Assembly (NCBI GenBank): GCA_025359965.1
Contig: JANYDC010000084.1
Coordinates: 1 to 64,000 of the forward strand
DNA length: 64,000 nt
Direction of reading: 5' to 3'
DNA from: Pedosphaera sp.
Lineage (GTDB): Bacteria; Verrucomicrobiota; Verrucomicrobiia; Limisphaerales; SXQI01
The notes under the pieces are model-generated. The model did no database searches and had not been told where the DNA came from. It was given only the letters and a program-made list of their open reading frames with translations. Of the stretch, positions 17,140-25,573 are shown in pieces. The translations under genes were made by a program, and so were the position numbers. Each line of letters starts with the position of its first letter. The first letter of the stretch is position 1.

Positions 17140-17829
17140 TTAGCTAATCCAACGTGCGATTCCGAATGCAGCGGCAGCAGCGAGCCCGCCGATAATCGAA
17201 GTTTGGAGTGCGCTGCGAATCACTGGCACGCCCGTAAATTTTCCTTTAATACCCCCAAATATGGCAAGTGCCACCAAGGTCACCACCACGGAGAGACGCA
17301 ACGCGCTATGGGCGTTGGACAGCAAAATATAGGCGCTAAGCGGAATCACGCCTCCCACGATGTAGGCGATGGCAATAGTCAGAGCGCTCTTCCAGGCGCG
17401 GCTGGGTTCGGGGCGCTCGAGACCAAGCTCAAAGCGCATCATGAACGCCACCCAATCCTTGGGTCGGCGACGGAGCGATTCGACTACAGTGCCGCATTCC
17501 TCAGCGGACAAGCCGTAACTCTGGAAAATCTCCCGAACTTCCTGCGCCTCGGCCTCCGGCATGGTCACGATTTCGTTTTCCTCTCTCGCCTGCTCATGGG
17601 CGTAATGCTCCGCATCACCGCGAGCGGCGAGATAACCTCCGAGGCCCATGGCAATGGAGCCCGCCGCAATTTCAGCGAAACCCGCCGTCAAAATAAGATG
17701 AGTCTGGGAGATGGCCCCGGTCAGCCCTGCAGCAAGCGCGAACGGAACGGTCAAACCGTCAGACATGCCAATGACCACGTCCCGCACCGCGTCACCGGCC
17801 GTGAAATGCTTCTCGATATGTGGCTTCAC
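17140..17829 (-). CDS. VIT1/CCC1-family iron/manganese transporter
   Basis: The 229-residue protein carries the family signature near the N-terminus (RDVVIGMSDGLTVPFALAAGL) and FAEIAAGSIAMGLGGYLAARGDAEHY in the second helix; five membrane helices are expected, with a cytoplasmic acidic helical loop (about residues 80-135) that binds metal in this family. Bacterial members export or store Fe(II) or Mn(II). It is divergent from the SDR gene at 18008 with about 180 nt between them. Confidence 0.92.
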   Translation of the reverse strand: MKPHIEKHFTAGDAVRDVVIGMSDGLTVPFALAAGLTGAISQTHLILTAGFAEIAAGSIAMGLGGYLAARGDAEHYAHEQAREENEIVTMPEAEAQEVREIFQSYGLSAEECGTVVESLRRRPKDWVAFMMRFELGLERPEPSRAWKSALTIAIAYIVGGVIPLSAYILLSNAHSALRLSVVVTLVALAIFGGIKGKFTGVPVIRSALQTSIIGGLAAAAAFGIARWIS

Positions 17830-18007
17830 ATAAACATGTTAGCGGAAAAATTCCATTGGGGCGAATCTCCTGTGTCCGTTGCGCCGAGGTTGCATATTCA
17901 CGGAAAAGCATGACTGTGCAATGCAACCGAGGGGGTATCCATCGTAGATCGAGAATTTGCACGATGGGTCCGAGGGAAAACATCGAAATTTGAACTGAAA
18001 TACGAAT

Positions 18008-18769
18008 ATGAGCAGCAGCACACAAAAACTCGCAGGAAAAGTGGCCGTCGTCACCGGGTCATCCAAAGGCATAGGAGCCTCCATCGCCAAACATTTGGCT
18101 GCGGAGGGCGCATCCGTTGTGGTCAACTACGCATCAAGCCGTGAAGGTGCGGAAAAGGTCGTGAGCGAAATCACCGCCAAAGGCGGGAAGGCCATTGCGG
18201 TTCAGGCCGACGTGTCCAAAAGGGCGGAGGTTGAGCGACTGTTCGCCGATACCAAAAAAGCCTATGGCCAAGTTGATGTGCTGGTCAACAATGCGGGTAT
18301 TTATGAATTCTCACCGTTGGAAACCATCACCGAAGAGCACTTCCACAAACAATTCGATTTGAATGTTCTCGGCACCATTCTTGCCACCCAGGAAGCGTTA
18401 AAACATTTCAACCCCGCAGGAGCCAGTGTGATCAACCTCAGCTCAATCGTCAGCACATGGGCCCCGCCGAATGGTTCCGTCTACAGCGCAACCAAGGCCG
18501 CCGTGGACGCCATCACCGGTTCATTGGCCAAAGAATTGGGAGCCCGCAAGATTCGCGTCAACGCCGTCCGCCCCGGCATGGTCGAGACGGAGGGAACCCA
18601 TTCAAACGGCTTCGTCACCGGAGATTTCCGCAAATCGATAGAAAGCCAAACTCCGCTTGGCCGCATTGGCCAACCTCACGACATCGCCACGGCCGTGGTG
18701 TTTCTTGCTTCATCCGATTCCGCATGGATCTCAGGTGAGACACTTTTGATCGCAGGTGGTTTAAGGTAA
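18008..18769 (+). CDS. Short-chain dehydrogenase/reductase
   Basis: A classical SDR of 253 residues. The NAD(P)-binding motif is TGSSKGIG (residues 17-24), the structural motif NNAG follows near residue 95, and the catalytic Ser-Tyr-Lys are in INLSSI and YSATK. The C-terminal ISGETLLIAGGLR is standard. The closest named relatives are glucose 1-dehydrogenases and 3-oxoacyl-ACP reductases, but the substrate cannot be told. Arg/Ser/Lys residues after the second strand (NYASSREG) suggest NADPH. Confidence 0.9.
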   Translation: MSSSTQKLAGKVAVVTGSSKGIGASIAKHLAAEGASVVVNYASSREGAEKVVSEITAKGGKAIAVQADVSKRAEVERLFADTKKAYGQVDVLVNNAGIYEFSPLETITEEHFHKQFDLNVLGTILATQEALKHFNPAGASVINLSSIVSTWAPPNGSVYSATKAAVDAITGSLAKELGARKIRVNAVRPGMVETEGTHSNGFVTGDFRKSIESQTPLGRIGQPHDIATAVVFLASSDSAWISGETLLIAGGLR

Positions 18770-18985
18770 GCATCCCTATTCCCTTGAAAATCATCACTCC
18801 ATAGTGGGCACACGGGACTAAGGATGGGATGGAACAATCGTATGCCGCCCCTTTTTCCAAACCCTCAAGACTGGGGTGTCAAATGCGCTTGCGCTTGGCG
18901 GGAATCTTCTCGGTTTCCTGACAATTCAAGTTGAGCATTTTCCGCGCTTATCCCATCAAAAGCTGCTTTTACAATACTCGTCTGG

Positions 18986-19363
18986 TCAAATATCGATTTC
19001 GAAGTGCCATGTGACACCGTGGGCGGCGGCAGAGGTGAGAATGCGATCGCATTCACGCAGGTCTTCGGCGACTCCCTCGGCTTGTGAGACCTCATCTGCG
19101 GCGAGGGCTCTTACCGTTTCCAAACCTTCTTGGGCTTCGAAATTTTCCAGCGGAGGCAAATCATCTTCTCCAGTTTCCACGCCTTCGCTCTCCAAAAAAT
19201 CAGCCATCTCATCCGGGTCGCCGCTGTAAAACTCGGAAAGTGGGCGAACTCCCAGTTGACGGGCGGCTTCATCGAGAGCTCCGATGTTGAGTGAAAGGCC
19301 CTTGCCGTCCATGCCGGTGTCCAAGCCTCTGATTTTGCGTTCCAGAACGATGAAATATGCCAT
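18986..19363 (-). CDS. Conserved acidic hypothetical protein
   Basis: A 125-residue, soluble, strongly acidic protein that begins MAYFIVLERKIRGLDTGMDGK. The core contains LGVRPLSEFYSGDPDEMADFL, and a later segment reads LETVRALAADEVSQ. I have the impression of similar small proteins in cyanobacteria and other bacteria, with no known function. It stands alone between the SDR gene and the phosphate transporter, with about 150-220 nt of empty sequence on each side. Confidence 0.65.
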   Translation of the reverse strand: MAYFIVLERKIRGLDTGMDGKGLSLNIGALDEAARQLGVRPLSEFYSGDPDEMADFLESEGVETGEDDLPPLENFEAQEGLETVRALAADEVSQAEGVAEDLRECDRILTSAAAHGVTWHFEIDI

Positions 19364-19512
19364 GGTATGGCTTCAGCGGTTATATTGGTTTCAAATTAAA
19401 CTCTGAAAACAAGTAGCGTTTTCATTGACCTGCCCCACATCCTGATCCGAAAAGGGGCCGTAAAGCAAAGATTTAATGGCGAAGTTTGGAGTTCGGCGCG
19501 ACTAAGTCATCA

Positions 19513-20598
19513 TTACTGAACCAAGCGAATCACCTCAAAAATCAGGAAGGCGAGGCCACCGCTGACCGGTAGAGTGAATACCCACGCCCAGAGCATTCGT
19601 TCCACCACACTCCATTTGATGGCGTTGAATTTTTTGGCGGCTCCGACACCCATGATCGAGGAGGAAATGACGTGGGTGGTGGAAACGGGGATGCCGAAAT
19701 GGGTGGCCATCCAAATCACAACTGCTGAACTGGTCTCCGCTGCAAAACCGTTGATGGGATGGAGCTTAACCATTTTATGGCCAAGAGTCTTTATGATACG
19801 CCAGCCCCCGGCGGCAGTGCCAGCCGCCATGGTTAGCGCACAGGTGACTTTAATCCAAGTGGCAATCTCAAGATCCTTGCCGGGCAGAGGAGCTGGCAAA
19901 TGTAGGAAGGATAACCAGGCCGGGAGCGCATCAAATGCCCCAGAAGTGGTCCCCGCAACGAGGGCCAGGGCAATAATACCCATGGTTTTTTGGGCGTCAT
20001 TGGTGCCGTGCATCACACCCATTGCTCCAGCACTGATGATCTGGGCGCTGCCAAAAAATTTATTAATGAAACTGGGCTTGGTCCTAAGAAAAGCCAGATA
20101 GAGCAGAACCATGACCGCAAAACCAATGGCAAATCCCAAGATCGGCGAGCTCACCATGGGCACGATCACTTTCCAAAGAATGCCTTTGCTGTGATACCAA
20201 TGGTCAGTCGCTCGTTGCGCCCAAATGATGGCCGACCAATTTCCGTGCGCAGCCGCCAGGGTGGCTCCGCAAAGCCCACCGATCAAAGCGTGGCTCGAAC
20301 TGGAGGGAATACCAAACCACCACGTGAGCAGGTTCCAAATAATGGCGCCAATGAGCGCGCACATCAGCACCTGGGAATCGACGATTTTGGGATCGACCAG
20401 ACCCGAGGCGATGGTTTTGGCCACAGCTGTGCCCACCAGAGCACCGAAGAGGTTGGTGACGGCCGCCAGAACGATGGCCTGGCGGGGGCTCAACACCTTG
20501 GTGGAAACCACGGTGGCGATGGAATTAGCGGTGTCGTGGAAGCCGTTGATATATTCAAAGACCAGCGCAACCAGCACCACCGTCAAAATCAGGGTCAT
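19513..20598 (-). CDS. pit: Low-affinity inorganic phosphate transporter (Pit family)
   Basis: The 361-residue membrane protein has the two PHO-4 halves: GFHDTANSIATVVST near residue 20 and GVMHGTNDAQKTMGI near residue 196, plus WWFGIPSSSSHALIGGL and FGIPVSTTHVISSSIMG. Pit proteins take up metal-phosphate complexes using the proton gradient. Its partner, a DUF47/PhoU-like protein, is encoded 6 nt upstream on the same strand, a common and probably regulatory pairing. Confidence 0.95.
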   Translation of the reverse strand: MTLILTVVLVALVFEYINGFHDTANSIATVVSTKVLSPRQAIVLAAVTNLFGALVGTAVAKTIASGLVDPKIVDSQVLMCALIGAIIWNLLTWWFGIPSSSSHALIGGLCGATLAAAHGNWSAIIWAQRATDHWYHSKGILWKVIVPMVSSPILGFAIGFAVMVLLYLAFLRTKPSFINKFFGSAQIISAGAMGVMHGTNDAQKTMGIIALALVAGTTSGAFDALPAWLSFLHLPAPLPGKDLEIATWIKVTCALTMAAGTAAGGWRIIKTLGHKMVKLHPINGFAAETSSAVVIWMATHFGIPVSTTHVISSSIMGVGAAKKFNAIKWSVVERMLWAWVFTLPVSGGLAFLIFEVIRLVQ

Positions 20599-20604
20599 GC
20601 GTGA

Positions 20605-21234
20605 TTACGAGTTTTTCAGGACAACATGCGAAATGACATTGCCCGTGTCGCGGCAGCGGTCAGCCACTTTTTCGAGCAGCTCGAAAATGTCTTTGAGAAA
20701 AACCACCTGCACAGGACTGTGGGATAGGCTGTAAAGCTCCCTGAGCAGTTCGAGCATCAATTTATCCGCCTCGCCTTCAATGACTTGCAAACAATCATTA
20801 TGCGCTTTGATCTTTTCCAAATCCTCGCCTGCCCTCATTCCCTGCAGCATTGCCAGCAAGGTTTGGGTCGCCTTGTCCAGCATGACCACCTGCCGGGAAA
20901 GATCTATGCCCTTGATAAAGTGCGGTGCCAGCAAAATACGCTCGGCTATTTTCTCCACCGTCTTGGGGATTTTGTAAAGGCCCACGGACAGTGCCTCAAT
21001 ATCCTCCCGCTCCAGCGCGGTCACAAAAGTGGTGCAAAGGGCCTCGCTAATCTCATCGGTAATCCGCTTCTCCTTGCGCCGCGACAGGATAAATTCATCG
21101 AGGGTTTTGAGGCGGTCAGGATTTTCCAGAAATTTGGCCAGAGCCTGCACACTGGTGCAAGCTTCGCGCGCACTGGCTTCCAGCAAGTCAAAAAACTTGT
21201 CTTTCTTACCGAGCAATTTTTGCAGGGAAAACAT
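20605..21234 (-). CDS. DUF47/PhoU-like protein paired with Pit transporter
   Basis: A 209-residue all-helical cytoplasmic protein (MFSLQKLLGKKDKFFDLLEA..., later FLKDIFELLEKVADRCRDTGNVI) of the PhoU-like DUF47 family. These proteins are usually encoded next to Pit transporters and are thought to control phosphate uptake. ATG 21234 is chosen because an AGGGA ribosome binding site sits just upstream; a longer frame to 21453 would add an unrelated N-terminus. Confidence 0.9.
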   Translation of the reverse strand: MFSLQKLLGKKDKFFDLLEASAREACTSVQALAKFLENPDRLKTLDEFILSRRKEKRITDEISEALCTTFVTALEREDIEALSVGLYKIPKTVEKIAERILLAPHFIKGIDLSRQVVMLDKATQTLLAMLQGMRAGEDLEKIKAHNDCLQVIEGEADKLMLELLRELYSLSHSPVQVVFLKDIFELLEKVADRCRDTGNVISHVVLKNS

Positions 21235-21356
21235 GGTTCCCTGTTTGGTACCAGAACCATGACGTTCCGCAAGACGCGACTGCTGACTTGGAAAGGTGCG
21301 TCGAGCTGAGGAATCCAGCCAAAAGCAGATCCGAGCAGTGCAGGCCTTTTCCTGGT

Positions 21357-22262
21357 TCAGCGCAGAATTTGGCCCTTCACCACATTTCCGGGCACATCCA
21401 ACAGCTGGATTTGGTTGATCGTTTTGAAATGGGCGTGATCGTTGAACTGCCAAACCACTTTCTTGGCGCGAGTGACTTCCAAAACCTGCGATTGTTCACC
21501 GATGTGGCCGTGCCCAAGATAGTTGCACAACACGGTGTTGCCGTTGGGCAGGCGCTGGCACCCGGCCATCAATCGCAATGGATTGCCAGGAAGGTCATTT
21601 TCATTCAGCTCCCACACAGTCTGGTCATGCCGGTCCACCTCCATGACTTTGTGTCCATCGCCGCAGGTGATGAGCTTGTTTCCGTTCGGCAACAACACCA
21701 CTTCATGGGGGTCACCAGGGACTTTGAGTTCATGCAAAATTTTTCCTTCGCCGTCCAATTCCACAATTTTGCCCTCACCTTTGAAGCAGACCAAATAATG
21801 GCCGCTTTTTGTTTTTCGGGTTCCGCGGAATTGATTATGAAGCTGGACGCTCGCCGCAGTGTTTAGCTTGATCTCCTTGGCCACCTTGCCAGTGCGATCC
21901 ACCTCAATAATCCGGCTTGTGCCACCTTCCACAATCATCACGCGCCCGTTGGGTAATGGCTGGCAGGCATGGACTTCGACTTTCTCGGGTGCTTTGTATT
22001 CCCAGACCGTCTTCTTGTCCGGCGTCACTTCGAGCGCGCCGCTCACAAAACAGAAGAGGTAATTACCGTTGGGAAGCCGCCAGCAGTCTTGAGGGTTCTT
22101 GCATTGGAATTCCCACTCAACTTTCCCCTCTGCTGAGACCTGGCAAACTTTCCCGCCATTATAATCGCAGGCAAGAAAGGGGTGAGCGGCGTGGGCTGGG
22201 TGGGTGGAAAGGGCTGCAACGAGAAGAACAGCAGCCAAGTAAATCACACGGATATGGTTCAT
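21357..22262 (-). CDS. Secreted NHL/PQQ-like beta-propeller protein
   Basis: After a signal peptide (VIYLAAVLLVAALSTHPAHA) the protein consists of about seven short repeats of the form LPNGN-x-L-(I/V)-x-(D/E)-x(4-8)-K-(I/V)-(V/W)-E, for example RLPNGNYLFCFVSGALEVT, PLPNGRVMIVEGGTSRIIEVD and LLPNGNKLITCGDGHKVMEVD. This makes a propeller; no catalytic residues stand out. A role in binding or scaffolding outside the cell is likely. ATG 22262 is used; ATG 22271 is equally possible. Confidence 0.75.
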   Translation of the reverse strand: MNHIRVIYLAAVLLVAALSTHPAHAAHPFLACDYNGGKVCQVSAEGKVEWEFQCKNPQDCWRLPNGNYLFCFVSGALEVTPDKKTVWEYKAPEKVEVHACQPLPNGRVMIVEGGTSRIIEVDRTGKVAKEIKLNTAASVQLHNQFRGTRKTKSGHYLVCFKGEGKIVELDGEGKILHELKVPGDPHEVVLLPNGNKLITCGDGHKVMEVDRHDQTVWELNENDLPGNPLRLMAGCQRLPNGNTVLCNYLGHGHIGEQSQVLEVTRAKKVVWQFNDHAHFKTINQIQLLDVPGNVVKGQILR

Positions 22263-22330
22263 GGTTGGCATTCTGCATGAATCCTGCCGGAATTCACGCA
22301 GAAATTGGCCAACTCGCGGAAAAAAAGGTT

Positions 22331-22552
22331 CTAAGCCGTTTCCGGCTGCGCCCAACTCTGGGGGGGCTGAAGCACACTGTCAAAAGGCTGGACCACGCCA
22401 TTAAAGGTTTTCCTAAGTGCTAAACGGAACGACGTGTCTTCTTCCACCCGCACTTTAGGCGCTGGTGAAGCCAATATTTTTTCGCGCGACAGCTCCCACT
22501 CAATCAGCTCCCTAAAGCTTTTTACCGCTGCTTTCGCTCTGTCTCGTTTCAT
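22331..22552 (-). CDS. Small hypothetical protein
   Basis: A 73-codon frame starting MKRDRAKAAVKSFRELIEWEL and rich in charged residues. No family is recognised. It ends 69 nt before the propeller gene on the same strand. A TTG start at 22594 would add 14 residues. The composition is protein-like, but the length is short and no ribosome binding site is clear, so it may not be real. Confidence 0.3.
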   Translation of the reverse strand: MKRDRAKAAVKSFRELIEWELSREKILASPAPKVRVEEDTSFRLALRKTFNGVVQPFDSVLQPPQSWAQPETA

Positions 22553-22701
22553 CGGTGTTGCTGGGTTCAGGTTGTGGTTTCTAACGTCGATCAATCCCCA
22601 TCGACCATGCCCGCCATATCTTTAGCAAAAATCTTCAACAAAACCAGCTTTTGAAGTGTGACAATGTTGTTACTAAAACACGCGGAACCGTAAACCGTTG
22701 A

Positions 22702-23292
22702 TTAATAAGGCTCAAAACTGGGTATGTCCCCACTCTTTAGGACAACCTGCAAGGCTTCCACCGGCAACCCCATCACATTGCTATAAGAACCCTCAATTCG
22801 TTCAATAATCAGCTCGCCCTGTTCTTGAATGGCGTACCCGCCCGCTTTGTCCATGGTTTGAACTAGGGAGAGGTAATCCTCGATTTGCGCCTCGTTAAGA
22901 GTGCGGAAGGTCACAAAAGTCATTTCCGCAAAAGCCCTCTGAAACCGTGCCGAACGGCACATCAGACTGACGGCGGTTACCACTGAATGGGTTTGCCCCG
23001 AAAGATCGCGAAGCATCTGGCGAGCTTCCACACCATTAGCAGGCTTCGCGAAGAGCCTGGTGCCAAGATAGACCAAAGTGTCGGCGGATAGAATCAAATG
23101 ATCCGGATGCCTGGCTGCAACGGCCGCCCCTTTTCGCAGGGAGTTGATGATGCAGACTTCTCGCGCGGTGAGGTGTTCATCGTGAAGTTCCGGCGCATCG
23201 CTGGCAACTATGATTGGCACAATCCCGAGCGTGCTGAGAAGCTCCCGGCGGCGGGGAGACGCGGAGGCCAATATGAGCGGCAGCCGTTTCAC
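22702..23292 (-). CDS. maf: Maf-family nucleoside triphosphate pyrophosphatase
   Basis: The 196-residue protein opens with the Maf signature LILASASPRRRELLSTLG and keeps ILSADTLVYLG and YAIQEQGELIIERIEGSYSNVMGLP. Maf enzymes hydrolyse dTTP/UTP or modified nucleotides to monophosphates. One oddity: the segment RSARFQRAF (residues about 112-120) is encoded by a palindrome, GTGCCGAACGGCAC at 22947-22960, that looks like a REP core read in frame. The gene overlaps the upstream DUF1802 gene by 4 nt. Confidence 0.92.
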   Translation of the reverse strand: MKRLPLILASASPRRRELLSTLGIVPIIVASDAPELHDEHLTAREVCIINSLRKGAAVAARHPDHLILSADTLVYLGTRLFAKPANGVEARQMLRDLSGQTHSVVTAVSLMCRSARFQRAFAEMTFVTFRTLNEAQIEDYLSLVQTMDKAGGYAIQEQGELIIERIEGSYSNVMGLPVEALQVVLKSGDIPSFEPY

Positions 23293-23849
23293 AAGGCCAA
23301 AGCCTGTTCAAATTCGCTCAACCGCAAGCCGAATTGTTCATCACTCATCACCGGCTCAGCCTTTGAAACGTCAACCTCCATTTCAAGATCAATCCACGAT
23401 TTGCAACCGCCGTATTGCGGGAGCATTGGCAATTCGACCGAACAGGGCAGCCGCAATACCCGCACCGCGAGGGCGAAGATGTTTTGCTGCCGTCCCCATT
23501 CAAATCTCTCGGCCACGACTTCATCTCTCCAAATATGCTGGCCATGGAGGCGTTGAGCGGCCGCAAGACTGTCAACCCTGCGCCACGCGACCACTCGCGC
23601 GGCGAACTCCAACCGAAGTATGTCGGCGGGGGGGAACAGCGGCGCAATAACATCATAACGGGACTGGGCCTCGGGGATGACAGACTCACGCTGCTGATGG
23701 TAAAGCGTGGGGAACAGAAGGAATTCAGGATGATCTACTTGAAAGCCGCCACTCCCCTCGCTGATTCCACCCTTGCGCAGAATCACAATCTGTCGGGCAT
23801 GCCCCAGAGCATCCGCCACCACCGCCCATTCTTTGAATGCTGTCCGCAT
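23289..23849 (-). CDS. DUF1802 family protein
   Basis: The 186-residue protein begins MRTAFKEWAVVADALGHARQ and has ILRKGGI, HPEFLLFPTLYHQQ and a later YGGCKSWIDL, which match my memory of DUF1802, a family without known function. ATG 23849 is chosen; the frame extends to 23921 but without conserved sequence. Its stop overlaps the maf start by 4 nt, so the two are translated together, which hints at a shared housekeeping role. Confidence 0.75.
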   Translation of the reverse strand: MRTAFKEWAVVADALGHARQIVILRKGGISEGSGGFQVDHPEFLLFPTLYHQQRESVIPEAQSRYDVIAPLFPPADILRLEFAARVVAWRRVDSLAAAQRLHGQHIWRDEVVAERFEWGRQQNIFALAVRVLRLPCSVELPMLPQYGGCKSWIDLEMEVDVSKAEPVMSDEQFGLRLSEFEQALAL

Positions 23850-24030
23850 ATCCCAATTGGGCGCGCTCCGGTGGGATTTTTCAAGTGTTGAGTTCTGGCC
23901 CCGCCATGACCTTTCCCTCAATTAAGTCACAAAGCAGAGAAAAACAGCGTCCTAACACGGTTTTTCGCGAATGTTTTTGACCTGAGACGCACGCGAGAGT
24001 ACATCGTTGTCGAGGATTATCACACAACCA

Positions 24031-24759
24031 ATGATCGTGCCCCAGATGATGTTAGCCAGCTCGGAGATGGAACTTACCTACGTCCTGAGAGTGGCTACTC
24101 CCGAGGCAAAGGTCATCATAGCAATTCTTGTATTCTTCAGCATTTTCGCCTGGTCGGTCATGGCCTCAAAAGCCATGCAGATGCGAAAAGCCAAAAAACT
24201 CAACCGGCTCTTCGAGGATGAATTCCGCAATCAGACCGCCGTGCTGAGCATGTTCGAACGCCGCATTCAAGTGGACGGCTGCCCGAATTTCGCAGTTTAT
24301 CAAGCGGGCTGCATAGAGATTCAGGGTAGGCTGAAGGCCAGCCAGAAACGCACCCCTGGACGCCTTACTCTTAATTCCATGGAACATGTCAAACGAGCAC
24401 TCGAACGTGCCGTCGCACAAGAATCCCTCAAGCTGGAATCCGGCTTGATTCTTCTGGCCATTGCCGTCAGTGGAGCGCCGTTTCTAGGCTTGCTCGGCAC
24501 GGTTTGGGGTGTCATGAGTACTTTTAGTTACGTGGCTATGCAGGGACGGGCTGATCTTGCCACCATGGCCCCCGGCGTGGCGGCCGCCCTGGTCACCACG
24601 GTGGCGGGGCTTCTAGTCGCCATTCCCTCCATGTTCGGCTATAACTGGCTGGTCCATAACCTGCGCGTTCTCACGGTCGAACTCGATAATTTCGCTCAGG
24701 ATCTAGTGTCCCGGATGGAGATCGAATACCTGGGGGAGAATGACGACAACCCCTCCTAG
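24031..24759 (+). CDS. tolQ: TolQ/ExbB-type proton channel subunit
   Basis: First gene of a Tol-Pal cluster. The protein has a membrane helix near residues 25-45 (VIIAILVFFSIFAWSVM), a cytoplasmic helical loop, and the two-helix core with GAPFLGLLGTVWGVMSTF and MAPGVAAALVTTVAGLLVAIPSMFGYN. It forms the energy-harvesting channel with the TolR protein encoded further on and drives TolA. The frame opens at a TTG (24007); ATG 24031 is preferred, and ATG 24046 is possible. Confidence 0.92.
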   Translation: MIVPQMMLASSEMELTYVLRVATPEAKVIIAILVFFSIFAWSVMASKAMQMRKAKKLNRLFEDEFRNQTAVLSMFERRIQVDGCPNFAVYQAGCIEIQGRLKASQKRTPGRLTLNSMEHVKRALERAVAQESLKLESGLILLAIAVSGAPFLGLLGTVWGVMSTFSYVAMQGRADLATMAPGVAAALVTTVAGLLVAIPSMFGYNWLVHNLRVLTVELDNFAQDLVSRMEIEYLGENDDNPS

Positions 24760-25126
24760 CCGCATGTCCGAAGACGAGGACCGCACGAGCAAAGAAGTCG
24801 GTGGCACAAGCCACCGGCAATTCTCATGCATCAAATGCAGCCACGTCAACAGCCACAATGCGGTGCTGTGTTTTCAATGCGGAGCCCACCTGTTTCTAAA
24901 GTGCAAGGAATGCGGTCACATCAACCAAAGGACCAGCCCTCGTTGCACGGAGTGCGGCCATGGGTTGAGACGCTCCTGGTGGAGTAAAAAAATCGCCCCA
25001 AAACTTCGCGCGCCCCGCCGTCCCATCACGCGCAATCAACTCATACTGCTGGTCATCGCCATCGCCGTGACGTTCAAAATAATCTTAATCTTCTCCAACG
25101 GCAGCCTCCCGGCCAACGGCCCATAG
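24740..25126 (+). CDS. Double zinc-ribbon membrane protein inside tol cluster
   Basis: A 128-residue protein with two CxxC...CxxC zinc ribbons: CIKC-x11-CFQC (about residues 30-48) and CKEC-x10-CTEC (about 55-72). A basic stretch and one membrane helix near the C-terminus follow (QLILLVIAIAVTFKIILIF). The start overlaps the tolQ stop by 20 nt and the tolR start is 18 nt away, so it is firmly within the operon. A zinc-ribbon protein is not a standard Tol component; function unknown, perhaps a local regulator or assembly factor. The frame and start are clear from the overlap. Confidence 0.85.
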   Translation: MTTTPPSRMSEDEDRTSKEVGGTSHRQFSCIKCSHVNSHNAVLCFQCGAHLFLKCKECGHINQRTSPRCTECGHGLRRSWWSKKIAPKLRAPRRPITRNQLILLVIAIAVTFKIILIFSNGSLPANGP

Positions 25127-25143
25127 CTCGCGCACTCACCGCC

Positions 25144-25563
25144 ATGAGACGCTTTTCCCAAAAACACAATTTAGTGACGTTGAATGAGATCAACATCACC
25201 CCGCTGCTGGACCTGGCTTTCGTGCTCCTGATCATTTTCGTCATCACCACCCCGATGCTGGAGCAGAGCCTGCACTTGACTCTTCCAGCCGGGGGCGTCG
25301 ACTCCCCCTCCAAGCCCACCAAGGATGACATAAAGACCGTTGAGGTCTCAAAGGACAATTTCTTTGTCATGGGCGGCCAGAAAATGACCCTGAACGAGAT
25401 CGAAGCCGCCTTGGTGCAAGCCAATCGCATCAATCCAAAAATGGTGGTGTATATTCGTGTGGATACTTCGGAGCCTTTTGGGACGGTGACCTCACTGCTG
25501 GATCGTTGCGAGAAAAACGGCATCTCCCGAATCAGTTTTGCCACCAAAAAGGACCGACGCTAA
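25144..25563 (+). CDS. tolR: TolR/ExbD-type biopolymer transport protein
   Basis: A 139-residue protein with one N-terminal membrane helix carrying the essential Asp (ITPLLDLAFVLLIIFVIT) and a periplasmic ExbD domain (NFFVMGGQKMTLNEIEAAL, VVYIRVDTSEPFGTVTSLLDRC). It works with the TolQ channel. It lies 18 nt after the zinc-ribbon gene and 10 nt before the TolA/TonB-like gene. Confidence 0.95.
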   Translation: MRRFSQKHNLVTLNEINITPLLDLAFVLLIIFVITTPMLEQSLHLTLPAGGVDSPSKPTKDDIKTVEVSKDNFFVMGGQKMTLNEIEAALVQANRINPKMVVYIRVDTSEPFGTVTSLLDRCEKNGISRISFATKKDRR

Positions 25564-25573
25564 GATTGCTTTT

